Assembly: GCA_964609245.1 (NCBI GenBank)
Contig: CAZSSB010000014.1
Location: forward strand, 1-64,000
Direction of reading: 5' to 3'
Origin: JAFGCY01 sp964609245
Lineage (GTDB): Bacteria; 4484-113; JAFGCY01
Length of the DNA stretch: 64,000 nt
Shown here: one piece after another, positions 25,050-34,419 of the stretch
Numbering within the stretch: the stretch's first letter is position 1
How the letters are laid out: the number at the start of each line of letters is the position of its first letter
Notes under the pieces: model-generated
What the model saw: the letters and a program-made list of their open reading frames with translations, nothing else
What the model was told of the DNA's origin: nothing
Databases searched by the model: none
Translations under genes and position numbers: made by a program

Positions 25050-27332
25050 ATGAACCAGGCGGTCAACGCTGACTGGAAACCGGAGGCCGATGCGGAGTAC
25101 GGCCGGGCCTTGATTCCATACCTGCTGAAGCGGTATGGGTGGCTGCTGCTCGGTGGCCTGATCCTCGGTGGATTCGTATTCGGGCTCGCGTCGCTGCTCG
25201 CCCCACCCGTTTACAGCACCCGCGGCATCCTGCATATCACGAAGAGCGGTACAGCTTCCGGCTTCATGGGCTCTTTGGCCGGACTTGGCGGCGGGGTGCC
25301 GCTGCCCGACGAGCGCCAGATCATCGTCAGCCGCGAAATCGGCTGGCAGGTGATCGACGAACTGGGGCTGCAGGTCGACGTCTACGATCCGAAGTGCACC
25401 GATGCTCCCTGGCGGCGAGTGCTGGGCAAGCTGGGATTGGGCGGCGTTGAGGGCTCGCGCGAGGAGCACTACTCGCGCCTCGTGATCCGGGACGTGGAAG
25501 TCAACCCGGACATGCTCGGCGCCAAACGGCGCTGGATCACCGCCGACGCTGACGGCGCCTGGCGCTCGGACCAACGCGAAGGAGGCCCCGGCGAGCGCCT
25601 GGAGTCAACCAGCTACGGCTTCCTCCCCCAGTTCGGCGCGGCCCACGCCGCCGGCGACCGCTATCTGCTGACCATCAAGCCCGATCACGAGGCCTGGGCC
25701 AGCTACATCAGCTCGCTGAGCGTCACCCGGGCCGGACCCGAGACCAGCATGCTGTCCGTCAGGTTCTCCCACCCCAACCCGCTGATCGCCCGTCAGGTGG
25801 TGGACCTGGTGCTTGAGAAGTACCTGGACTACACGTACGACATCACCTACGGCAACTACGACGTGCTGCTGGATTTCATCGCCGAGGAGAACGCCGCGGC
25901 GCAGCAGAGCCTCGATGACGGTCTGGCGCGGCTGGCCGAGTACCAGGAGGAGCACCGCGTCTACGCCGAGACCGCCCAGGGCGCCACCGCCATCCAGTCC
26001 CTGGCGCAGCTCAGCCGCCAGCAGACCGAGGCCCGCATCCAGCTGCTGCAGATCGACAACGTGCTGGCGATGATCGAGTCCCGCACGCCGGCGGAGGTCA
26101 GCGCCACCATTCAGGCGCCGGCGACCGTCCTGCCAATCGAGGGCGAGCTGGTCAGCCAGCTGGCAGAGGCGGTCCGCGGCCTGGAGGACGCCCGCCAGAC
26201 CCGCACGGAGGCGCACCCGGAGGTGCTGCGGCTGCAGGATCAGATCGCCACCGTCCTGGGGCAGATCGAGGACAGCCTGCAGTCGGCACGGCAGGGCTAC
26301 GAGCTCACCCGCCAGGGCGTGGCCGCCGACATCGCCGGGTTGAAATCCGAGCTGGCGGACCTGCCGGCGGCCACCGGGGGCATCACTCTGCTGCGCGGCC
26401 AGATCGAGGCCGACCAGCAGATCCTGGCGCTGCTCAAGGAACAGGAGGCCCAGACCAAGCTGCAGCGCGCCAGCACCAGTACGGACGTCCGCGTGCTGGA
26501 CTACCCGACGATGCCGGCCCGCCGCGACAGCCCGCGGATCATGCGCGACGGCGCGCTGGGGGTCTTCCTGGGCCTGCTGGCCGCCGTGCTGGCGATGCTC
26601 GTGATTGAATCCTACCGGCGCGACTTCCGGACGCTGCGGGAGCTGCGCACCGTCCTCGACCTGCCGGTGCTGGCCGTGCTGCCGGGCCGGCCCACTCGCG
26701 CGCCATGGCGCCCCGCTGGCCTCGACGAGGCGATTCCGCAGCTGTGGAGCGTGCTCGACGAGCACCAGCCCGTGGCGGTCGTCCACCTCGAGACGGCGCG
26801 CCCCTGCTTCGACCTGTGCTGGGCCCTGAGCGGTCCCGAAGCGGGCCTTGAGAAGGCAGCGGTGCTGCTGGACCTCGACCCCCTCCAGGCGCGCCTGACG
26901 CGTGCCCTCGGCCACGAGCCGGGTCCGGGACTCAATGATGTCGCCCGCGGCGCGAAGACCGCCGCCGACGCTGCGATTCGACTCGACGAGCACCGCTGGC
27001 TCCTGCGCTATGGCACTGGCCAGTCCTCCGCGGACCAGGTTTCGCACCTGCTTGAGCAGCTGACCACAGAGCACGGACGGGTGATCGCCTGCCTGCCATC
27101 ACCCAGCCACTGGGCCGGCGTGGACCGGCTCAGGCCGCTGCTCGCCCAGTGTGTGCTGACCGTCTCCCAGAGCCGGGCCAGCCGCGGCGACATCGCGGCG
27201 GCGCTAAGCCGGCTCAGGCGGCTGGGGCTTGAGGTCCGCGGCATAGTGGTGACGCGCTTTGACGCCCGGCGCGATCCGCTCGCCGCCGTCGAACTGGCCC
27301 AGGTGCCGGTCGTGAAAACGGGACGGGCCTGA
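25050..27332 (+). CDS. Wzc-like chain-length protein with degenerate tyrosine-kinase domain
   Basis: A 760-residue inner-membrane protein: TM1 (about 32-52, LLLGGLILGGFVFGLASLL), a large periplasmic Wzz/coiled-coil region (about 55-500, with the conserved PARRDSPRI before TM2) and TM2 (about 515-535). A C-terminal Rossmann-like half follows. VLLDLDPLQARLTRALG matches the second Walker-type motif of BY-kinases, but the P-loop (normally GEGKS) is replaced by ETARPCFDLCWALSG, and there is no C-terminal Tyr cluster. It probably controls chain length without kinase activity. GGAGAG precedes ATG 25050. The stop overlaps the ligase start (TGATG). Confidence 0.88.
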   Translation: MNQAVNADWKPEADAEYGRALIPYLLKRYGWLLLGGLILGGFVFGLASLLAPPVYSTRGILHITKSGTASGFMGSLAGLGGGVPLPDERQIIVSREIGWQVIDELGLQVDVYDPKCTDAPWRRVLGKLGLGGVEGSREEHYSRLVIRDVEVNPDMLGAKRRWITADADGAWRSDQREGGPGERLESTSYGFLPQFGAAHAAGDRYLLTIKPDHEAWASYISSLSVTRAGPETSMLSVRFSHPNPLIARQVVDLVLEKYLDYTYDITYGNYDVLLDFIAEENAAAQQSLDDGLARLAEYQEEHRVYAETAQGATAIQSLAQLSRQQTEARIQLLQIDNVLAMIESRTPAEVSATIQAPATVLPIEGELVSQLAEAVRGLEDARQTRTEAHPEVLRLQDQIATVLGQIEDSLQSARQGYELTRQGVAADIAGLKSELADLPAATGGITLLRGQIEADQQILALLKEQEAQTKLQRASTSTDVRVLDYPTMPARRDSPRIMRDGALGVFLGLLAAVLAMLVIESYRRDFRTLRELRTVLDLPVLAVLPGRPTRAPWRPAGLDEAIPQLWSVLDEHQPVAVVHLETARPCFDLCWALSGPEAGLEKAAVLLDLDPLQARLTRALGHEPGPGLNDVARGAKTAADAAIRLDEHRWLLRYGTGQSSADQVSHLLEQLTTEHGRVIACLPSPSHWAGVDRLRPLLAQCVLTVSQSRASRGDIAAALSRLRRLGLEVRGIVVTRFDARRDPLAAVELAQVPVVKTGRA

Positions 27333-28714
27333 TGCCCGCCGACACCGCCGCCCTCCCCGCTCCCGCTCCGGCGAGCACTGCCAGCTGGCCGTCCCCCTGG
27401 GCCTGGGTGCTGCGCGCCGCGGGTCTCGTCTTCTCATTCGAGTGCGCTCTGCTGCTGATGCTGTTCGCGGGCATCTATAAGGCCGATCCGCGCTTCGCCT
27501 GGCTGCCGGTCGACCCCACGGCGCTGTTTTTCGGGCTGAGCGTGATCGCGGGGATCCACGTGGCCCTTCGCCGCGGCCTCCGCGCCCGTCAGGCCGCGCT
27601 GGCGCTGGTCTGGCTGGCCGCCGCCTTCGCGGGCTGGGCGCTGCTCAGCCTGCTGTGGACGCCCGGGCACATCTACGCCTACAGCAAGGCGCTGTACACC
27701 GCCACGCTGCTGCTGTGGCCGCTGGCGGGTTGCGCGTTGATCATCGCGCCCGAGCCCGCGCGCTACCGGCGGTTCTTCCTGCTGCTCCTGCTGCTCTCGG
27801 TCTGGGTCGCCGCCGAGACCGCGGTGGCTTTCGCCGCCAACGCCGCCGCCGGCCATCTGACGTTCTTCGTCAATGCTCTGAGCGGCACGTATCTGTCGCT
27901 GGGCCGCGCGATCGGTCCAGGGCTGATCGTATTGCTGACTTTCGGGCTCTACATCGAGCGCCGCCTGTGGCTGCGGCTGCCGCTGCTCGGGCTCGCGGCG
28001 CTCTTTCTGCTGCTGCTGCTCAGTATCGGCGGTCGCGGTCCGTTCATCGCCGCCCTCCTCGCCGCCCTGGCCGTAATCATGCTGGGTCTGCGCTTTAGTC
28101 TGGGCCACAGCGCCCCACGCCTGCTGGTGCAGTATCTGCTCGTGCTGCTCGTTGCGGGAGTGCTGCTCGCCGCGGCGGCGCGCGCCCCCCAGCTCGGGAT
28201 CAGCGAGATGCCCGCCACCCTGCGCCGCCTGGCACTGCTGTCCGAGATGGGGCTGACCCGCAACAGCCGGATCGAGCATTTCCGCAATACGTGGAACGGC
28301 CTCGATGCCGGCACGCCGGCGGGCTATGGCGTGGGCAGCTGGCCGGTGGTGCTGGGCTACGGCGACTTCCGCGGCTATCCGCACAACATCTTCCTGGAGA
28401 TTCTGTTCGAGCTGGGCCTGCCGGGCCTGCTGCTGTTCGTCGCGATGCTCTGGGTGGCGCTGCGCGGCAGCTTCCCACTCTCGCTACTGCGCGGCCGGCC
28501 CTACGCCCTGCTGGCGCTCGGGTTGTTTCTGGGCGCATTCCTCAACGCCCAGGTCTCGGGGGACCTCAACGACAACCGCTGGCTGTTCGCCTGCCTCGGC
28601 CTGCTGATGCTGACGGGGGGTGGCCTTGGCGCGGGAGAGCCGGCCCAGTCTCAGCCGAATGAACCTGCCGCCGCGCTGGTCGGTAGTCGGGATCGCGGAC
28701 AGCGCGAGTCCTGA
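27332..28714 (+). CDS. O-antigen ligase/polymerase (Wzy_C family) membrane protein
   Basis: A 460-residue protein with about 11-12 TM helices. It carries the family's conserved loop motif SIGGRGPFIAALL (near 235) and a long periplasmic loop ending YPHNIFLEILFELGLPG (near 350), both typical of the O-antigen ligase/Wzy superfamily. It would transfer or polymerise lipid-linked glycan at the periplasmic face; ligase and polymerase cannot be separated by sequence alone. The ATG overlaps the stop of the Wzc-like gene by one base, so the two are co-translated. Confidence 0.9.
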   Translation: MPADTAALPAPAPASTASWPSPWAWVLRAAGLVFSFECALLLMLFAGIYKADPRFAWLPVDPTALFFGLSVIAGIHVALRRGLRARQAALALVWLAAAFAGWALLSLLWTPGHIYAYSKALYTATLLLWPLAGCALIIAPEPARYRRFFLLLLLLSVWVAAETAVAFAANAAAGHLTFFVNALSGTYLSLGRAIGPGLIVLLTFGLYIERRLWLRLPLLGLAALFLLLLLSIGGRGPFIAALLAALAVIMLGLRFSLGHSAPRLLVQYLLVLLVAGVLLAAAARAPQLGISEMPATLRRLALLSEMGLTRNSRIEHFRNTWNGLDAGTPAGYGVGSWPVVLGYGDFRGYPHNIFLEILFELGLPGLLLFVAMLWVALRGSFPLSLLRGRPYALLALGLFLGAFLNAQVSGDLNDNRWLFACLGLLMLTGGGLGAGEPAQSQPNEPAAALVGSRDRGQRES

Positions 28715-28769
28715 CTCGCCCGCACAGCCGGTGCATCGCCACCCACGGGCAGCGGGGCTGCCAACGCGG

Positions 28770-28775
28770 TATACT
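28770..28775 (+). promoter_or_regulatory. -10 box (TATACT) for the PKD/PQQ lipoprotein gene
   Basis: TATACT ends 32 nt before GTG 28808, leaving a short leader that contains the GGAGGA Shine-Dalgarno. Confidence 0.5.
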
Positions 28776-28807
28776 TCAGGTGGATCGAGCGTTTGGAGGA
28801 TAAGTCC

Positions 28808-31800
28808 GTGCCAACGCTGACGAGGTGCCTACTAGTTTGCGCCGCTGGCTGCCTGCTGCTTGTAAGCTGTAATCAGAGTGCGAACCTCCCCGATCCGCCG
28901 GAACTGCCAGCAACTTCAGAGCCGCTTGGCTCGCCCTCGCCTGCGACCCGGCATGATGCACCTGCGCTGACGGGCATACCAGCACCAGCACAGTTCCACG
29001 TCGTGGCCTATAGCCTTGAAGGCCTGGAGCAAGCTGGCAGCGAGTTTCTCGCCGACCTGCCATTCCAGCGGGTTACCGCGGCAGGCAGCGCCGCGCGCTA
29101 CGCACCGGTCTGGGACCCCGCCGCACCTGCCGTTCAGGATCTGGCCTACGCCATGTATGGGTTTGACCTGAGTGGGTACGACCTCGACGAATCGGTGCGC
29201 CTGGGCTGGGCCCTGGCCCACGCCAGCTCGGATGCGTGGTTGGGGCTGGCGGATCGGAACGATGATCGCTGGGTTTGGCAGCCCATTCCGGAGCTCGGCA
29301 TTGTCAGGACCGCATTCGAGAATCACATCAGAGCGGATGGCTTGCTCCTCGCAGTCGTGATGCTGACCGGCAGCCATGAATGGGAGCTGGAGACGATCGC
29401 AATCGGCCGCTCCGAGAATCACCCGGTCGCGAGTCTGATTGCCGCACCGACGGAGGGGCTGGCGCCGCTCGAAGTCACCTGCGACGCAAGCGCAAGCTAC
29501 GATCCGAACGGGCAGATCACGCGGTTCGACTGGGATCTGGACGGCGATGGCGTGTTCGAGGTAACCGCTGGTACTGCGACGCAGACTGTGACCTACGATG
29601 CTGCCGGCCTCCACAGGCCGGGTGTGCTGGTCACCGATGACGAGGACCTGCAGGATGTCGCCTACGCCGAGGTCCAGGCCGGCCTGGCGCCGGTTGCCAT
29701 GCTGTACGCTCACCCGGCGGGCGGCGATGCTCCGCTGACGGTGCAGCTGAACGCCGCGGGGAGCTATGACCCCGACGGTGATGTCTCCAGCTTCGACTGG
29801 GATCTCGATGGCGATAGCGGCTTCGAGCTGCTTGGCGCAAGCCCAACGCCCGCCACCGTGACCTTCGAGGACTCCGGCCGGCATCAGGTATCGGTGCGGG
29901 TAACCGACGACGACGGCTTCACCGGCCAGTGCCACGCGCGGATCGCCGTCGGCGTCGCGCCCTGGCCGATGTACATGCACGATCCGCAGCGCAGCGGGCG
30001 CAGCGAGTTCGTCGGCGCGCAGAGCAATATGCTCAGGTGGAAGTTCCGTACCACCGGGCTCGGCTTTGACATGGCCGCGCCGGTCGTCGGCGAGGACGGC
30101 ACGACCTATCTGGGCATCGGCCACAGTCTGGATGCACTCGCGCCGGACGGCACAATCCTGTGGACAGCGCTGGCAGGCATCGATCCGTCAACCGAGCCGA
30201 CGCTGACGACAAACGGCAGGCTCTACGTCGGCGCTGCCACTGTTTACCCCATCGGAGGAAAGGACGGGGGTCTCCACGCGTTCCTGCTTGACGGTACTTA
30301 TCTGTGGACCTATTGGACGCCGGAGCCTGTCTTTTCGCGTCCGGTGGTAGATGGGGACGGGATCATCTACTTCGGGTGTCAAGACAGTAATCTGTACGCA
30401 GTCAACGCGGACGGCAGTCTCAAGTGGCGCTTCTCCGCCACCGGCAGAATCCGTGCTGCGCCGGCTGTCGGCGGGGATGGGACCGTCTACTTCGGGACCT
30501 CTCTTGGTGAGTACGCCTTCTACGCGATCAATCCGGATGGAACGGAGAAGTGGCGCTATCCGACTGCAAGAGCGATCATGGACCCACCCATCCTCCTCGA
30601 CAGTGGCTCGGTCTGCTTCTGTAGCAGTAGTACACTCTATTCGCTGAAACCCAATGGCAGCCTCAACTGGGCTCACGAACTCGGCGGCAGCGGTCAACCG
30701 GTGATCGCCACGGACGGCCTGCTCTATATGCCGTTCTCGGTCTATCACTCCTGGGGCAGCGACTACTTCCTGTACGTACTGAACCAGCAAGGCGAGCTGG
30801 ATCGCTCGTATGAGTTCGACGCCAAGATCCTGAACAATCGCGCGGTGCTCGACGAGGAAGGAAGATGCTGCTTCTTCAGCAACGACGGCCTTTACGTCTG
30901 CGACCCTGATCCCGAATTGCAGTGGGTGCTTCCCTCGACATACGCAGCCAGTTTCCCACCCGCGATCGGTCCATCCGGTTCCTGTTCCGTCGTTGTGTAC
31001 GGTTTGCCTCCTCACTACGAGGACGAGCTGCTTGCCCTCGATGCTCAGGGCGAGGTGTTGTGGACGCATGGCGGCGGAGGGCCGGTACCATCAAGTCCGG
31101 CGGTCGATGCCGCCGGCGTTGTATATGTAGGCGGTAACGACCTCTACGCCCTCAACGCGGACGGCAGCCTGCGGTGGAAGTACGAGATCGACGGCAGCGC
31201 CGAAGGCGGCCCGACCGTTACCGACGACGGCATGGTCTACATCTGCGCCGAAGAGCTGGTGCACGCGGTCGATGCCACCGGAACACGCCAGTGGTGGTGG
31301 CATGGCAGTGACAGCTCCTACTCCAGTCCCGTCGTGGACGGCCTTGGGCAGGCGTTGTTCGTCAGGAAAGGACCATCACCTCAGAGAGTGCTCCACGCCG
31401 TTGACAATCTTGGCCTCGAAGTCTGGACCCGCGGCGCTGACGGCCACCCGGCATTGGGCTGGGATGGCGAGATCATCGCCGGGTCCGGGAATACCATCAG
31501 GACACTCGACACGAATGGTGACACACTCCAGGTCCTTTATCTGCGGGAACTCCTCAGCGCAGTGGTAACCTCCAACCCAACCGTCGGGCCAAACGGCAGG
31601 CTGTACTGCGGAGGCGGGGACTGGAACGGGGAGGAGATGTCCAATTACCGGCTATATGCGCTGACCACCGACGGCCGGCCGCTGTGGGAGTACCAGCCGT
31701 CCGACTCCGTCGAGATCGGCCAGTGTCCGTCACTGGGTCCGTTCGGGCACGTCTACTTCACTCAGGACGACCTGCTCTACGCGCTGAATGCCGCCGGTGA

Positions 31801-32035
31801 GCCGCAGTGGTATTACACCGCCGCCGACCACATCGGCACCGCCGTGACCGTTGACGCCGCCGGTAGTCTCTATTTCGGCTGCGATGACGGCAAGGTCTAC
31901 GCGCTCGACCAAGATCGCTCGCTGAAGTGGCAGTTCCAGACCGGCGCGCCAGTGAACTCCACCCCCGCAATCGGGGCCGACGGCACCGTCTACGTTGGCA
32001 GCGACGATGGCTACCTCTATGCCATCGGCCCGTAG
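28808..32035 (+). CDS. Lipoprotein with shared N-terminal module, two PKD domains and PQQ-type propeller
   Basis: A 1075-residue exported lipoprotein (signal ending LLLVSC). Residues of about 65-205 form the N-terminal module shared with the lipoproteins at 52410, 56488 and 62365 (SSDAWLGLADRNDDRWVWQP). Two PKD domains follow (about 210-375), each with SYDPxG and FDWDLDGD. The rest is a PQQ/YVTN-like beta-propeller built from repeats such as DGTVYFG and LYALNADGSLRWKY. This suggests a surface binding or scaffold protein rather than an enzyme; no quinone-binding set or active site was recognised. GTG 28808 was chosen for the GGAGGA 8 nt upstream; TTG 28793 would overlap that site. Confidence 0.9.
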   Translation: MPTLTRCLLVCAAGCLLLVSCNQSANLPDPPELPATSEPLGSPSPATRHDAPALTGIPAPAQFHVVAYSLEGLEQAGSEFLADLPFQRVTAAGSAARYAPVWDPAAPAVQDLAYAMYGFDLSGYDLDESVRLGWALAHASSDAWLGLADRNDDRWVWQPIPELGIVRTAFENHIRADGLLLAVVMLTGSHEWELETIAIGRSENHPVASLIAAPTEGLAPLEVTCDASASYDPNGQITRFDWDLDGDGVFEVTAGTATQTVTYDAAGLHRPGVLVTDDEDLQDVAYAEVQAGLAPVAMLYAHPAGGDAPLTVQLNAAGSYDPDGDVSSFDWDLDGDSGFELLGASPTPATVTFEDSGRHQVSVRVTDDDGFTGQCHARIAVGVAPWPMYMHDPQRSGRSEFVGAQSNMLRWKFRTTGLGFDMAAPVVGEDGTTYLGIGHSLDALAPDGTILWTALAGIDPSTEPTLTTNGRLYVGAATVYPIGGKDGGLHAFLLDGTYLWTYWTPEPVFSRPVVDGDGIIYFGCQDSNLYAVNADGSLKWRFSATGRIRAAPAVGGDGTVYFGTSLGEYAFYAINPDGTEKWRYPTARAIMDPPILLDSGSVCFCSSSTLYSLKPNGSLNWAHELGGSGQPVIATDGLLYMPFSVYHSWGSDYFLYVLNQQGELDRSYEFDAKILNNRAVLDEEGRCCFFSNDGLYVCDPDPELQWVLPSTYAASFPPAIGPSGSCSVVVYGLPPHYEDELLALDAQGEVLWTHGGGGPVPSSPAVDAAGVVYVGGNDLYALNADGSLRWKYEIDGSAEGGPTVTDDGMVYICAEELVHAVDATGTRQWWWHGSDSSYSSPVVDGLGQALFVRKGPSPQRVLHAVDNLGLEVWTRGADGHPALGWDGEIIAGSGNTIRTLDTNGDTLQVLYLRELLSAVVTSNPTVGPNGRLYCGGGDWNGEEMSNYRLYALTTDGRPLWEYQPSDSVEIGQCPSLGPFGHVYFTQDDLLYALNAAGEPQWYYTAADHIGTAVTVDAAGSLYFGCDDGKVYALDQDRSLKWQFQTGAPVNSTPAIGADGTVYVGSDDGYLYAIGP

Positions 32036-32056
32036 GAACCGGACCCCTGCCCGTGT

Positions 32057-32626
32057 CTACCCCGCCAGCAGGTGCTGAAGCAGGATCTTGACGCCGATGC
32101 CGATCAGCACCAGGCCGCCGACCAGCTCGGCGCGGCGGCCGAAGCGCAGCCCCAGCCGGCCACCCAGCAGCATGCCCACCATCGTCAGCGCCGCCGTGGT
32201 CAGGCCAATCACCAGCAGCGGGTACCAGATGCTGACGCTCAGCATCGCGAAGCTGAGCCCGACCGCCAGCGCGTCGATGCTGGTCGCCACCGCCAGCACA
32301 ATCAGCTGTCCGCCGCGCGTGGGGTCGCCGCGCTTCTCAGCGGGGGTGTCGCCGTTGACCTTGTACTCCCACAGCGCGCGGCCGCCGATAAAGGCCAGCA
32401 GCGCGAACGCCGCCCAATGGTCATAGGCAGCGATGTACTGCTGCAGGTGCAGCCCGGCCAGCCAGCCAATGAGCGGCATCAACGCCTGGAAGAGGCCGAA
32501 GTGGAACGACAGCCGGAACACCTGCCGCGCCGTGACGCCGCCCAGGATCACGCTGGCGGCGATCGCCACGGCGAAAGCGTCCAGCGCCACGCCGATCGCG
32601 ATACCGATTGTCTCCAGCCAACTCAT
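32057..32626 (-). CDS. mntP: Manganese efflux pump MntP family
   Basis: A 189-residue inner-membrane protein with six TM helices and the two-fold MntP signature: DAFAVAIAAS near 16-25 and SIDALAVGLSFA near 116-127, with the acidic GGRALWE segment between. MntP exports Mn2+ and protects against Mn overload. The gene stands alone between convergent and co-oriented glycan genes. Only 73 bp separate it from the upstream asparagine-synthase-like gene, and no yybP-ykoY Mn riboswitch was recognised there. A 12-bp palindrome (CCCGCATGCGGG, 32679-32690) lies in that gap. Confidence 0.93.
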   Translation of the reverse strand: MSWLETIGIAIGVALDAFAVAIAASVILGGVTARQVFRLSFHFGLFQALMPLIGWLAGLHLQQYIAAYDHWAAFALLAFIGGRALWEYKVNGDTPAEKRGDPTRGGQLIVLAVATSIDALAVGLSFAMLSVSIWYPLLVIGLTTAALTMVGMLLGGRLGLRFGRRAELVGGLVLIGIGVKILLQHLLAG

Positions 32627-32699
32627 ACCCGTTGATTCACCGGCTCAGCCGAAAGGCGCGGAGTGTATGGTGACGACACCCGCATGCGGGCCCTGTTGC

Positions 32700-34355
32700 T
32701 CACCCCTGCCCGGACACACCCCGCGGGCGGTCCACTGGCAGCTCAATGTGGCCCAGCATGTGCAGCGCCAGGAACGACACGATGGTCTCCCGGCCCGTAT
32801 ACAGCCTGTTGAACAGCTCGCGCGGCACCATCCCGTAGAACGCCAGCGGGTGGTTGGCGTAGATCCACCGGCGCTTCAGGCAGAAGTAAAGCCGCTGGGC
32901 CCACTGCAGCCTCGACGCCCAGCCCAGCAGGCAGCCCTTGACCCGGTAGGGTAGCCACTGCTGCTCCGTCCGGTGCGCGCGGCTCTCACTGACGCCGGTC
33001 AGTTTCATGTACTGCCTGGCGACGTAGTCGTTGTAGTGTTTCTTGCCCAGGCGGAACCTCACCGGAGTCGTCGCCCAGAAGTCGAGCAGCTCCACGTCCC
33101 AGAACGGCAGCCACCAGTCGTAGCCGAAGGACTCGTAGCAGCGCACCGCGTTGACCAGGTACTTGCTGCACTTGCCGTCGGTGAACTGCGACTCGAAGGC
33201 GCTGGCGGAGTCCGGCCACTGCCCCAGCGGGCCCATGCGGGACAGTATGCGCTCGCAGAGTCCCGCCTCCAGTTCTACGCGCTCCCGCGTCCAGTCCCAG
33301 TTGATGAAGTGCTCCTGCAGGATGAGTCGGGCGAAGCCGACGTCGCTGAGCTGTCGACCGGCGTAGATTTCCGGAATGTGGGTGGTCCAGGCGCCGGCCG
33401 CCAGGTCCGGCGACATCCCCGGCACGAAGATGCTGTCCCGCGGCAGGCGCCCGTCACGGGTCAGCTCGTAGACGGCCGGCCAGTCCTGAATGTGCGGCAC
33501 CTGGCTGAGGTTGCCGGCGAAGCGCAGATATTCCTGCAGCGCCGGCACGGACCACCAGCGCCGCCACTGCTTGTTGCTGTAGGGCACCATCGCCCAGTCG
33601 AGCCCCAGCCGCCCCGCCACCTCGCGACTGAGCACCGCTTCAGGGTTGCCCGGCTGCCCGTAGGTGAAGCACAGCACCGCGTCGTAGCCCAGGCGCTTCA
33701 GCATGATCGCCGCCAGCCGCGAGTCGTAGCCGCCCGACAGCGGGATCACGATCGTGCGGCCGTCGGCCACGGTGATCAGCCGCCGGAAGATACTCAGCAG
33801 CATGCTGTCGTGCTGCTCGGCAAACTCGGCCTCCGTGAGCTCCTCGTTGTAGCTATGGGTGTAGCGGTAGTAGCGCGTGGTGCGCGCCGTTATTTCTTCG
33901 CCGGCCAGGTCGAAGCCGGCGATTTCACCGGCGGTGAGCTGCTTGATCCCGGGATTGAGCGTATCCTGGCCGCCGACGAACGCGGCCAGGCGGTACTCGG
34001 CCTCCACCAACCGGCCGGGCGGCGCCGCGCCGATCTGCGACTCGATCCACTGAGCATCGTCGCTGACCAACAGCTCTGCGCCGTGCAGCGCGTAGTGAAC
34101 GGGCACCGAACGGACGCGGTCGGCGATCGCCACCAGTGTGCCGTCCCGCAGCCTGGCCACGGCGCCGAAGAAGCCATTGAGGTTCTCGGCAAGCTGCCGG
34201 GCCGCCCCCAGATCGTCGATGGCGGCCAGCCGGCGGCCGATGTCGTCCGCCGTCAGCAGCGTATCGCCGTCGAACGCCGAGCCGCACACCGCGTAGCCAT
34301 CGCCAGCCGCCCAGGGGCGCAGACGGTGCCAGTTGCTGTGGACGCGTGGGTGCAT
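32700..34355 (-). CDS. Asparagine-synthase-like amidotransferase without glutaminase Cys (copy 1)
   Basis: A 551-residue protein. The N-terminal part keeps a GATase II-like fold (ADRVRSVPVHYALHGAEL) but has no N-terminal catalytic Cys. The C-terminal synthase domain has the ATP pyrophosphatase loop IPLSGGYDSRLAAIM (near 208). Such proteins adenylate a carboxylate and transfer ammonia. In P. aeruginosa O-antigen loci an AsnB-like enzyme (WbpS) amidates uronic acids, and the WbpB/D/E-like trio nearby makes that role plausible here. Start ATG 34355: TATACT (34371-34366) lies 10 nt upstream, while GTG 34364 would fall almost on the -10. Two paralogues lie at 38853-42118. Confidence 0.85.
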   Translation of the reverse strand: MHPRVHSNWHRLRPWAAGDGYAVCGSAFDGDTLLTADDIGRRLAAIDDLGAARQLAENLNGFFGAVARLRDGTLVAIADRVRSVPVHYALHGAELLVSDDAQWIESQIGAAPPGRLVEAEYRLAAFVGGQDTLNPGIKQLTAGEIAGFDLAGEEITARTTRYYRYTHSYNEELTEAEFAEQHDSMLLSIFRRLITVADGRTIVIPLSGGYDSRLAAIMLKRLGYDAVLCFTYGQPGNPEAVLSREVAGRLGLDWAMVPYSNKQWRRWWSVPALQEYLRFAGNLSQVPHIQDWPAVYELTRDGRLPRDSIFVPGMSPDLAAGAWTTHIPEIYAGRQLSDVGFARLILQEHFINWDWTRERVELEAGLCERILSRMGPLGQWPDSASAFESQFTDGKCSKYLVNAVRCYESFGYDWWLPFWDVELLDFWATTPVRFRLGKKHYNDYVARQYMKLTGVSESRAHRTEQQWLPYRVKGCLLGWASRLQWAQRLYFCLKRRWIYANHPLAFYGMVPRELFNRLYTGRETIVSFLALHMLGHIELPVDRPRGVSGQG

Positions 34356-34365
34356 CGGCCCCACC

Positions 34366-34371
34366 AGTATA
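34366..34371 (-). promoter_or_regulatory. -10 box (TATACT) close to ATG 34355
   Basis: TATACT on the minus strand ends 10 nt before the start codon, which predicts a 5' leader of only about 3 nt. It places the asparagine-synthase-like gene under its own promoter, although it also follows three glycan genes. Confidence 0.5.
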
Positions 34372-34419
34372 CCGACCGCTGGTTCGCGCCGGCCGCCGGC
34401 TCGTGATGATGTACCGTAG

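Noticed and set aside
28793..28807. TTG start five codons upstream for the PKD/PQQ lipoprotein
   Set aside because: It would place the start codon on the Shine-Dalgarno GGAGGA, which is well spaced for GTG 28808.
32627..32699. yybP-ykoY manganese riboswitch upstream of mntP
   Set aside because: The gap is only 73 bp and the conserved core could not be found; only a 12-bp palindrome is present.
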